This document shows, in pieces, positions 9,492 to 20,186 of a stretch of 64,000 bases of DNA. The stretch spans positions 1-64,000 of the forward strand of contig JAURVB010010511.1 in NCBI GenBank assembly GCA_033002965.1, written 5' to 3'. The translations under genes were made by a program, and so were the position numbers. Position 1 is the first letter of the stretch, and every line of letters begins with the position of its first letter. The notes under the pieces are model-generated. The model worked only from the letters and a program-made list of their open reading frames with translations, had not been told where the DNA came from and made no database searches. The stretch is from Piper betle. Lineage: Eukaryota > Streptophyta > Magnoliopsida > Piperales > Piperaceae.

Positions 9492-12400
9492 TCAAACTGG
9501 ACTCTGGAACTTCCCATGAATCCATACTCTATGCATATGCTTCTTCTTCAGGCGATTGACAGACTTCACACAACAGTATTCAAGCTCTAGCTACAAAAAT
9601 ATATATCAGAAAGGTTAATGGAGATGAGTGTGCGACTGTCTAAGTAACTACATGTAGCAGCTCACTATTCATTTAATCAATTAAACCCAGTTACTAGCAT
9701 ACTTTTGGACAATGCCAAATTGACTCTGTTCATGCTATCCAATGAACTCGCAGCTATAAACCCAAAGAATACCAGAAACATTATGATGTAGAATTCATTG
9801 GAAATAATTGCCAAGTTCCGACCCCAAAATAATTGGCTCTTAAACGACATTAATCTTGATCACCTGTAAAGGAAAAAAATTCTATCTAAAAAGACAAATT
9901 AATTGATTCTCATACTTGCTACAGTCGTGATAGCCCCATCATGAAATGAAATGAAAAGAAAGTAGTCACTGAATCCTGTTATCATCTATAAGTAACATGA
10001 TAATCGCACAATTTGCATTGACAAACCAAACACATCATCAAATCATAAACTCCTGATTAACTAATCTATTTGAAAATCATATAATTTGATGACTCCTCTA
10101 CGAAACCTACTAGGATTAGTATAAGAATTTATAAATTATCACCTCTTTGAAGCCTGCAGATGTAAAGAGATCCCGAACAACATCTAATGCAAAAAAATAG
10201 GATCGTGTCCCATCAGCCCTCATGTACTCTCTAAATCCCACTCGACTATTTGCTCCAAATCGAAGCATAGTCATGTCATATATACCTAAATTTTCACAAA
10301 CAAATTTTAATAAAAAAATAACTTTCCAAAGCAGAAACATTTATATTTATAATCCAAAATATCATCATGAAATAAACATGCCTACATTTCAAAAATATTC
10401 ACCAGTTTAAAAAACAGTACCATAGACAGAAAATAAAGCAAAACTTCTTATCCAAATGCTCAAATGAAGGTGACAGACAGTATACATACGTCAGAAAACA
10501 AGTTTATATGCATTTGTAATTGTACTATGTTGTACAAATACATTAGCTAGATCCTGTAACTAAAAAGATCCAGTTGTCACAAAGCTCCCCGGCATATATG
10601 ATTTACCAGAAAAATGCATTAAAAATTTAGATTTAAGGCCGCACAACTCTTTTACAAACTATATATTGAAATAGAAAGAGCATGTAGAAGTAACATCTAA
10701 ATCTCTTATACCAGATGGTATAACAGCAATCTCTAAATAAATAACGAGAAGAAACATATGGCAGAGAAAACCACAGCAAGGTGCAAATTGCTGCAAATGC
10801 CTGTATTACTCAATAATGAGAACACACAGTTGATTGCCAATGATGGTATCAGATGTTAACATACCATAGTCTCTAAAGAAAAGCAACCCTCCAGGCTTCA
10901 TCACAGACAAGCACTCAGCAAGTACAGATGGCATAATGTGAAATGGCACAGCTGATAAGGTAAAAATCTGTGAAAAACCACGTTGTGAGTAAGAGAATAA
11001 TATCAACACATAAGGTACAACACCTTTAGACAATCAAAACAATCACTATCTGTGTAGAAACCAAGCAAGTCATCGCAATCATCAAGTTACTATACTTCAG
11101 CTTAAACACCAAAATCAGAACATCTCTAAGGCATAATCTAGTCCAAAACCATTCATGTTAACTAGCACAATCAGCAGAATGGGGGGCCAGATCCCTGACG
11201 TGCTAATGGCAGAAAATCAATATTCATCATGCCCATTAATTACCAACTGCCTTTTTCACCTTGAAAATGGTTAAGCAGCAACTTCTCTCAATCACATGCA
11301 CAACTTTCCAATCAAGAGTCCCATTTTTTTATAGCAATGGCCAATGACAAATATAAAAGCTTGCAAAGCACTCCATTAAAAACTGAATAATCCTTCCTAC
11401 TTCACCATAAGCATATAGTTCTTGAACATAAAAGCTGATTGATGATATCCACCATTCTCAAAGTAGTAGATGAAATTCGTGCTTATTGTCATCTTCATCA
11501 TCATTGAAATCATTATTATGACCATTACTATTAAGATCATAGGTGTCATTGGCACTGCCCGGCTAGGCTGAGCTTAGGTGAACAAATTTTGAACCATGAA
11601 ATCATATCTCTTTTTTAAAGGACAGAACTAACTCAAAAGCCATTCCTAAAAATAATTATTTCTAGAGAATTAGAAAATCAACAATGTTTCTGACAACTTT
11701 GAACAATTACTACAATGTACGCAAAACTACCAACATGACGTAATCCACTCCACCCATGCAACAACCAATTTCTTTAGGAAAAAACGACTTGTTCCGAGTA
11801 GCCTTTAACTTCTCCTTATCTAACAGATCACCAAAAAAAAGCAACAGTTTTTCCTCAGCAAATAATGTACAGAAAAAGTAAGAATATATAGATCAGAAGG
11901 ATTAAAGACGCTATAATATGATACACACCTGAATCAAGTATTAGTTGCCCGCTCAAAATTCGCTCTTTGCAAGAACAACAGAATAACCAATTTGGAAGCC
12001 TATCACTAGTAATATCACATTGAAAAGGGCGAAAACGGTGTTTTAGTGACTCATCTCCAGTTGCAATTATTGCCTCGCTTGTCCGTTCAAGAGCCTCTTG
12101 GCTACAATCACAAGCACAAATGGCTATATTCCTATTTCCCCTAGCAAAGAAATCAAACGAAATCATGGAGAATAAACAATGAGAGTGACAATAAGAAATG
12201 AAACTTGACATAGAAGTACTAAGGTCAATAAATTAAAATAATCTTTTTTCATTCATAATGAGATTAGCCCACTAAATTAATTTCTTCAATTTCAAGAGCA
12301 CCCCTCCTTCAATGCCAGACATACTATAAATGAGTCATTTCCGTGACTACCACTGTATCATCACCCTAACCACAACTTATCCACGACCTTTATGAGCAAC

Positions 12401-13409
12401 AGACCAACATTTTTGGAGTTCAAACTTCAAACCAACAAACATTAGGTGTTACAATGGGTAACATCAATAACACTAGAACAACACAGAATATAGATTACCT
12501 AAGAATTGGAAGCACCGTGCTTCCATTTCCACACCCCACCTCCAGCATAATGGAATATTCCCTGCAGGTAGCCAGCTCTGGAAATTCCTTCAACAAGTAC
12601 CTTCTCTCCTTTTAAAATAAAAAAAAAATAACAATTGAAAGTCAATGCATAAAAATTACCTTATCAAGTGATAGAAAACATACTTTGTAGCAATTACAAA
12701 AATACATGACCAATATAATCTGAGTTGATTACACGATTCAGTTGAGAACTATTTCCAGTACAATTTTCGCCTTAAAAACCAAACAGTTAAGTCACTTCCA
12801 TCTGGCATACAACCACCATTTTAATCTAATTAGAATATACTAAACATAAAATACTTTCACTAAAGGTACAACATTCAGACTCCATATATATAACCGTAAA
12901 TCAATCCCCAGATCAAATAATAAGTGAAATATCATAAAAACCTCAGATTTGGAAATGAAACTTATCAATAAAGCCCTCCCCTCACGCCCCAACCCCCTCC
13001 CCCCCCCCAAAAAAAAAGCAAACCAACAAACTAGATCCAAAGCCACCTCAACTCTTTAACCGTCAAATATAAAAAAAACATGTCCACCACAGGAATCCCA
13101 GCATGTCATCCCCCACATATTGTATACACCGCATTTGGCAACAAAACATGAAATAAAAACACGACCAATAAGAAGAAGAAGAAGAAGAGAATGCATCGAA
13201 CCTTGAAGAAGCGGCCCGTGATATGACGCTTGTGGAAGCTCGTCCACGCCTGGGAGGTGTCGGGAGGGGGGAGAAGATGGAGGAGGTGGGTGGTAGGGGT
13301 GGAGATGGTGGTGGTGGTAGGCGGCGTCGGCCTCAACATCTCGCCGGAGGTCTTCAAAGTCGAAGTCTTTGGAGAAGTATTGAGGTTCGCCGCCGCCGGG
13401 GCCGGCCAT
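9492..13409 (-). CDS. METTL2/6/8-type methyltransferase (likely tRNA m3C methyltransferase)
   Basis: Seven exons: 13409-13202, 12608-12499, 12140-11929, 11771-11731, 10967-10865, 10285-10143 and 9590-9492. All junctions are GT-AG and phases agree. The product is about 304 aa. Recognisable blocks are the N-terminal YFSKDFDFEDL, WTSFHKRHITGRFFK, SAM motif I LEVGCGNGSTVLPIL, the acidic CACDCS strand, GGVDYVMLIFTLSAVP, LKPGG-like MKPGGLLFFRDYG, and YDMTMLRF...VGFREYMRADGTRSYFF. The end LEYCCVKSVNRLKKK then WIHGKFQSPV closes the protein. These match the plant METTL2/6/8-like family, whose animal and yeast members make 3-methylcytidine in tRNA anticodon loops. Exon 1 contains one extra base, most simply in the C6 run at 13266-13271 (frame changes between PPPPSS and DTSQAW); without it the total is 915 nt. 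An upstream in-frame ATG at 13487 is less likely, since MAGPGGG at 13409 fits family length. Confidence 0.9.
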
Positions 13410-14261
13410 CGTCGGACCGCCGGCGACGACGAAGAGAGGCTGGAACTCAATGATAGAATTCCGGTTTGACCGGGTTGACCCTGTCATTTATTGAGAAATT
13501 TATATAAAAAAGCCTTATAATCCTAAATAAATTTAATTTTTTTAAAGCAAAATTCTAAATAAATTTATGTAAAGGAGAATAATTTGATATTTATAATTAA
13601 TTTAAGAGAACAAAATGTTATTTTAATTATTTCCCTCCCATTTTGCATTTATGTATAGACGTAAGCTTACTTGTTCTTTTATAATTTTAGTATATAGTTA
13701 TTTATCTTAATTTTTTTATAATAAAGGATAAATGTTTTGAGTAAGGGATTTTGTTGGTATTCACTGTAAATTACTCATCAGTTATTATAAAACCCACCTT
13801 CCTCTTCACCATTTAAAAAATCAATAAAATAATTATATTTAAAAATATATAATAATAATGTACCATATTATAAATTACAAAAATGGCAAATAGCGACATG
13901 CCCACTTGAAGAAGCAAAGGACAGTTCTGATTTTTTCTGTCCTTTGTTATTTGATATATTTATTTGTCATATTCATACTTGGGTACAAGTGAAGAAAAAG
14001 ATAAGCATAATAACAATGAACCTATTTTTTCATAACTGGATAGCGGTCAACTTGTGTTAGAGAAGAAAAAGGAGAGGAGCAGGTGGTGATCATTTGCCAT
14101 TCATTTTGTTAGCAAAAATTTTTATAATAAAATGTAAAACTATGAAAAATAAAAATTTTTATTTATAATAAACCTTTTTATAATTTTTTTCATATAAACT
14201 CCATAATTAAATACCTAAACTTTTTTTTTCTTAAATACTATATATATATATATATATATAT
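13410..14261. other. 5' flank of METTL-like gene and AT-rich spacer
   Basis: It contains the promoter side of the methyltransferase, then AT-rich DNA ending in a (TA)n run at about 14240-14260. No gene is recognised. Confidence 0.55.
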
Positions 14262-15116
14262 GAGGGGGACGAATCTTTGGTGCAGCATAGTGATGGTCGT
14301 TGTGCTTCATTTTATTTCCGGCCATTGGATTTTATCCAACGGCTGGAAATTAAACCTCCTTCCCCATCTCCTTCTTCCCCCACTTTGACGGCGCGGTTCT
14401 TCTACCGCTCCCGAGTCCGCCGCTCCTTCCCATTAGCTTCCACCACCCGCCTCCTCTCCCACCGCCACCATTCCAGCCGGCCTGACCCCACCCTACCTCA
14501 TAGAGATCACCCTCAACTCTGTCGGCGAACCCAACCTCGCTGGCTTCCGCACCTCAAGGATGCCATCCACGCCATCATCCCCCGCCGATCGGCCTCCAAT
14601 TGGCTCCCCTTCCTGCCCAGCACCTCCTACTTGGTCTCGCCTCGAGTGCCCATCGTGTCAAGGTGGTCGGGAAGATCGCAGTAGGCTCAATTTGGGTGTT
14701 AAGCTAAGCCGGTAGCACCCCTTGCCCTGGCCGCCACGGCCGCCTCCAATTACACATCTTGTCTCGTCTCCCCCACCAAACCAATTAGTAGTGGTCGATC
14801 TCCTCCTTCCTCTCACCCGATCATCTTCCCCCATCCATTTTGACTTTGCCCGCAAGTTCCTTCACTTCCCGGGCAACAAGATTATTTTCACGGCAGGCCC
14901 CTTCCCCTTTCCTTCATTTGTTTGTGTTGAAGTAGGAAATGGGCTAACTAATTACCAATTTTCTCTCATTTTCCTGGGTATCATTGTTAGTTCTTCCTCT
15001 GTGTTTGATGATATGGTGTCTTATTCTATGCCATGTTTGTGATAGGGAAGTGCCAATTTGTCATGGCAGGTGAAGAAGAAGCTGTTAAAAAGGCTCCCGA
15101 GCTAGGAATATAAGCC
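14262..15116. mobile_element. GC-rich hairpin element next to (TA)n, possibly with captured gene sequence
   Basis: It begins directly after a (TA)n tract (about 14240-14261) and soon carries the inverted repeat CCATTGGAT ... ATCCAACGG (about 14322-14345), the same hairpin word as the element at 56.2 kb. The GC-rich body has a frame reading TPPYLIEITLNSVGEPNLAG then FRTSRMPSTP, which looks exon-like but was not assigned. The right border is unclear; the 3.1-kb TG...CA element interrupts what follows at 15117-15121. Element status is inferred from the hairpin and context only. Confidence 0.4.
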
Positions 15117-15121
15117 ACAAT

Positions 15122-18100
15122 TGTAAAACCCGCGACTCGAGTCAGGGTTTTATAGTCGTTAGCCGGTCGGTTTGACCGTGGTTCGAGTCGGTTCAGCTTT
15201 TAGAACACGTGTGCGGGGCCGAGGCCGACCGTGTGCATGTGCTATAAGGGTTCATGTATACCCAAATATCGATGATAGCGTCAGATACGCATCAGCAGAC
15301 TGAGTTATCAGTAGATATGAGAGTATATAGTTGATGATTTTATTTTATTTTCATGTTGTGACCGTAGAATTAGTTTAGGCCGAATAATGCATTAGGACGC
15401 GTTAGATGGTCTTCGGGTGGGTTATTAGTTATACGGCATGTCATTTGGATGTTGTGTTGTTTTGTTTGATTTTATGGGATTTTTCCCAATTTTTCTGGGA
15501 TTTATTCCGAGTGAGTTATTATTCTTGACTCAAGCCGGTGTCGAGTCAAGTTTTATTTACAAGTTTGCCACTCCTATATTTCTCATCTTCCTCCCCCACA
15601 ACACCCCGACGTTTCACCATCCTAAACCCTAGCCGCCGCCCTTGAGACTTTTGCCACCGCCGTCGAACCACCTCGCCGCCGATCGACGCCGCCCAGCCCG
15701 GCCGTACCGTCGCCTTGCTGCCTCGACCACGCCCGACCACCGTCCAGCCGTCACGACGCCAGAAATTGCCCTCGATTTCACGGCCGTTCCCAACGTGATT
15801 CCGCCGCCGACTGCGCCGGACCGCCGCCGCTGTGACGTCGAAGCTCTCCCCTTGACTTCCCCTACTTTTCCCCCTTACCTAGCGCCGCCGTCGAGGCCGG
15901 CTGTGGGTCTGATCGGAGCGACCAACTGCCCCGACCTAACTCGACGCCGCCGTCAGTGGCCATCGCCGCCGCGGCTGCCCTTGTCGTCACTACCATTGGG
16001 TCAAGCTCGCCGAGACAGTGCTAACCCTTACCTCCGATTGCTCCGCCGGAGCAGTCACCGGAAAACCACGGAACTATCGTAAAACCGCCAGCACAGTCGC
16101 CGGAAAACCGCTGGCTCGACTTCACCGCCTTCGTCCGTCGACACCGATTTCAGCGCCGATCGCGAGGTGGTTTTTCCTTCTTTTTTTAGTATTATTATAT
16201 GCATGTTGTGGTCATGGTAGCATATTAGAATTAATTTTATTAACTTCATGATTTTAGTTTAATTAATCGTGAATTATGATAAACATGTTATGATTAGCGT
16301 AGATTGTGTTGTGTGATGTAAATGCTCACTAATGAAATTGTTAGTAAACCACTAAATAGTTAATTAAATGCTTGTTAACTAGTTAATTTATGAAACTGCA
16401 TGATTTAGGTTTTGCATGCTAGTATTAAGTTAAACTGATTAAATTGACTAAACCATTGTCACCTAATTAGAATAGGTATGTTTTGAAATTGGAATTAAAA
16501 GTGCTAGGTAATAAGTAACGTATGAAATCATAAAATTATTAACTTGCTTGACAATTAGAGATTTAGTGTGATTGTTGAGATAATTGTCATGTTTGATTAG
16601 ATTCATGTATGAATGTGGATATATTAGTTATATAGGCGTGCATCATATATGTATGGGCGTTAGTAAATAGTTATGTTCATGTAGGTTCGTTGCAGGAGCT
16701 CGCCGTCTAGGCACGAGACTGCGCTTGGAGCTTCTGACAGGTCCGTTAGGACACGCTTCTTAGGTTTTATCGCTCTACTCTATCGGTGATTTGATTTATT
16801 GATCGTAGGACGTGTCAGGTGGATGATTTATCGGACCCCACCTAACACGTGTCATCTGATCGATTGTTTTCGGAATTAATAACCCTCGAGGATGAGATCC
16901 CTCGAACTTGTTTTCGAAAATAAGATCCACCTCAAGTTGCCTTCGGGCCTATTATAATAAATCCCAACCCAGCCCTATAAATAGTTTTATCGAGTTTTCA
17001 GTGAGACAAGAGAAGATGAATCGACTTGCACGTGCCATGAGTGGATGTCGTGCTAGTCAAAGCGGGCTCTGGATTAGTGAGCGGCCTGTTCCATTCCCGA
17101 GGGATCCTGACAACTCTGCGTTTGAGCTCCTCACACCCGGAGAACGTAGAGGTTTACGGGTACTGTTAAGTACAGCGCATGTCCGGACTTGTGGTTCAAA
17201 GGGTACTAAAGGCTATGCCTGAGAGTACTCAGCCTACGTGCTCAAGGCCAGGAGTAATATGGAGGTTCGGAGAGGGCTTAGGATAAAAGTTTTACGTAAA
17301 GTACTGAAAAAGAAGTGTCGAGAGCGGCACAGTACCAGATAGATCAGGATGCTATTGAGTCAGCTGCTCAATGGCTCCTCTTTAGTAGCCCTATGAGAGT
17401 TCTTGAGGAAGATATATATAATTGTTTGCTTTCCATGAGAGTTTGCTCTCATGTTCCAGTTTGATATTAGTTATTTCTGGACTAGTGACACCCGTTGCTG
17501 ACGTTTTCTTATTATATATGTAGGTGAGGAAGATGAATGGAGTATGCCGGCTTTGACGAAGGACTAGCATTTGCATTGCACACACATACCTGGCACCGCA
17601 TCGACTTTTGCGTAAGATGTGATGTGATTGGCTGTTGTTGCGGATTTACATATTGGTGTATATATGCATGTGTTTGTGAGGCTTGTATGCCTTGTTTTAG
17701 AAATGCTTGGAAATGTTTTGAGAAAAGCTCTAATGATGTGCTATGCTGAAATGAAAAGGAACCAAATGAGCTGAGTATGAAATTGTAGGTGGGCGAGACG
17801 CCGATTACAAAATGTGTGGAGGTTTTGGAACCCTATTATAATGTAAATTATTGCTTTCATATATATTATATTGTGCCGTGTTTTAAACTAAGAGGTCGTC
17901 CCCTTATTGCACTTTTAGGGGAGGTTCTGTCCGTTTTATTCCAGGATTTTTATGAATTTCGTTGTTACTTTAATTATTTTGGTGTGTGGCTATTATCATG
18001 ACATTCACGTAGTATCCTGCTAGGGTTTTGCATATTATTCATACATTGTTTGCTCATTAGCGGCGTGCTCCATCTTGAGACGTCGAGAGGGTTATGTCGT

Positions 18101-18205
18101 AGCCGTTTAGGTTTTGGGTCAGCCAAATTAATCGGTTTACGAGTAGTTCGATCCTTTGTAACAGTTCCGGTCCGGGTTGAGAGTAAACCGGATTGGGGTG
18201 TTACA
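15122..18205 (+). mobile_element. 3.1-kb TG...CA element with 5-bp target duplication (probable solo LTR)
   Basis: The element starts TGTAAAACCC and ends GGGGTGTTACA, short imperfect inverted termini beginning TG and ending CA as in LTRs. Both sides carry the direct repeat ACAAT (15117-15121 and 18206-18210). Inside is a GC-rich block (about 15620-16170) with a transcript-start-like look and intron-like AT-rich DNA, but no gag, protease, reverse transcriptase, RNase H or integrase motif was recognised. A single very long LTR (as in some Ty3/gypsy chromovirus lineages) is the favoured reading; a LARD or internally deleted element is the alternative. Strand is arbitrary. The long GC-rich open frames inside have no recognisable product. 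Confidence 0.72.
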
Positions 18206-19065
18206 ACAATGTTCATTGAACTGAAAGTGGTAGCTGTTTTGCTTAGAAAGGTGTCTCTTTGGCTCTGTTTGCCAGTCATTTAATTTTCCCTTTTCCATTT
18301 TTTTATTTCACATGTGACATTATTTATCAATTGAGACTCCATTTGTGTGCTAATAGTTAACTAAGTAAAGCAGATATCTTGATGGCCTTCATTCTGGATG
18401 GAGCCTTTTCTGTGTGTTTGATGGAGTTGTCGACTTTGGTGGGCATTCTTCAGCTACAGAAGCGCCAAATTTGTATAGGTAACATTTTTCTTGAGCATTC
18501 CTAATATACTTCGTCTCATATCATTTGTAATCGAAATTTTAATTGCATGCAGGTTATGTATAGTGTTTCTTACATTCAGCTGTATCGGTTATGCTATGCC
18601 ATGTATATTGTGTGCGACAATCTGCTGTTGCTTGCCTTGTATTATTTCAATATTGGGTTTTAGAGAAGAACTTGGTCAGACCAGAGGAGCTAGTGCTGAA
18701 TCAATCAATGCACTTCCTATTTATAAGTTCAAGTTAAAGAGGAGTGAAAGCAGAGAGGACGGTGAAGTCAACTCTGGAAGTGCTACTGAGGGTGGGGTTT
18801 TGGCTCTTGGCATTGACAAAGAGAGGTTAATATCTGGAGAAGATGTTGTAAGTGCTATCATATTCATGGGGACAATGAAGAACTTCGAGAACTAGCATGT
18901 TCTCATTCTTTCCATGTTGCCTGTGTGGATAAATGGCTGAAAATAAATGCATCATGTCCCCTTTGCAAAGCTGAGTTAGAAGAGTCGGCATCTTGCACAC
19001 ATTCAAATAAACGGTCAAACGAAAGGATGATAGAGGATGCCAATCGGGGAGATGTCTTTGACTAA
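18206..19065 (+). pseudogene. Broken RING-H2 E3 ubiquitin ligase (At4g11680/At1g63170 type)
   Basis: An exon fragment ending at 18478 reads GGHSSATEAPNLYR. A 74-nt GT-AG intron follows, then an exon from 18553 reading LCIVFLTFSCIGYAMPCILC, the CCCLPCIISILGFRE motif, and GVLALGIDKERLISGEDVV. These are the membrane and pre-RING segments of plant RING-H2 ligases of about 400 aa. The first zinc-ligand pair (normally CCICL...) is replaced by SAIIFMG and the frame shifts; the second half of the RING is intact in another frame (CSHSFH, CVDKWLK, CPLC), ending TAA at 19065. The N-terminal membrane region upstream is degraded or cut off by the 3.1-kb element. It looks nonfunctional as a RING ligase. 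Confidence 0.78.
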
Positions 19066-19499
19066 AAAGATTTGTGAATAATGTTGGGAGGGTTGAATTT
19101 TACCTTGTAAGGATTGGCAAACAGTGAAAATGTTATCTCCCCGTCTAATTTCAACTCCATTCATCTGGATATTTGCTGCTTCCTGACCTTGAGCCAGTGT
19201 TTTTAATCCTTCTACTCTTCTGCTCCAGGATACTTTGTGAAGAAGCATCTGATAGATAGGGATGCAACTTAATATATAGTACACAGGCGTCTGATAACAA
19301 ATGCTAGTAGAGGTTAGCTAGAATTGATACTTTATTTGTATTAGAATACTGACAACTAGAGCACGAGTGAATTTTAATGAGACAATTAGATGAAAGTTAT
19401 GTACAATTTGTTGTCATTTTCTCCTCGTAGAATTGGTTTTAGTTGGGTTTTGAACCAATACTACCAGCTTATTTTTTCAATGACTTAAACTGTTGTAAA

Positions 19500-19571
19500 T
19501 CTTTAGCTCAAAATTGGCAGAGCATTCAATAAATTCTTGAGGGATAGTGGTTCGAATCCATTAAGATTTTA
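19500..19571 (+). repeat. tRNA-like repeat, copy 1
   Basis: AATCTTTAGCTCAAAATTGG ... GAGC and GGTTCGAATCC form A-box and B-box-like blocks. Compared with copy 2 the acceptor stem is weaker. Homology to copy 2 continues on both sides, so the repeated unit is longer than a tRNA, as in a SINE. Confidence 0.55.
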
Positions 19572-19975
19572 TTTAGTTAATATTTGATGATGCTTTGAAG
19601 TTTTTAGCTGTCCAAAGCTAGAGATTCAGAAGGGTTGTTTCATGATTCGTGATTCCTTGTATGCACATGTTCTCATTGTTGATTAATGGTTGTGTGCTCA
19701 ATAGAGAACTGCATGTATGGTCTAACTGTTTATTTCTCCTATATTTGGAATTTTGTGCCCTTTTCAGTACTGTTCCAATTTTGCAAGTGGCTTGAAAGAA
19801 AATACTGTGTTTTGTTTTGTATTTTTTATGTACCACGCATGATGTGTACAAGAATTGAAAATTGTTGCATTTGTGTGATTGCATTTGCTTGATGGCAGAC
19901 AATAAACATCATCTTTCCAAAGCTTCTCGTCACACCACCAACTTATGTTTTTCAATGAATTAAACGGTTATGGAT

Positions 19976-20048
19976 CTTTAGCTCAAAATTGGCTGAGCAT
20001 TCAAGAAATGCTGGAGGGATGGTGGTTCGAATCCATCAAGATCCTACT
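19976..20048 (+). repeat. tRNA-like repeat, copy 2
   Basis: The cloverleaf is partly conserved: a 7-bp acceptor stem GGATCTT/AAGATCC, D stem GCTC/GAGC, and T arm GGTGG-TTCGAAT-CCATC. The anticodon arm TTCAA-GAAATGC-TGGAG has an A-G mismatch and lacks the universal U33, so a working tRNA is unlikely. It is best read as a tRNA-derived repeat (SINE head). Confidence 0.55.
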
Positions 20049-20186
20049 TAGTCAATATTTAATAAAAATTTGAGACTTTGCAATTATGTAAAAAAATAAA
20101 AAAATTATATGATTTATCATGGTTGTGTTCAAAGTAACATATATATGATTTTAAAAATAATATAAATAGACAAAAATATATCATCG

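Larger units (their letters stand above)
19066..20186. other. Spacer with two tRNA-like repeats
   Basis: No gene is recognised. The only clear structure is the pair of tRNA-like repeats listed separately. Confidence 0.55.

Noticed and set aside
13410..13487. Upstream ATG at 13487 for the METTL-like gene
   Set aside because: Adds 26 residues without family similarity; the ATG at 13409 gives a normal N-terminus.
15642..16251. 146-aa and 77-aa Pro/Arg-rich frames inside the 3.1-kb element
   Set aside because: They lie in the GC-rich part of a probable LTR, with no retroelement or host domain recognised.
19976..20048. A functional tRNA gene
   Set aside because: Anticodon stem mismatch and missing U33; the repeat extends beyond the tRNA borders.
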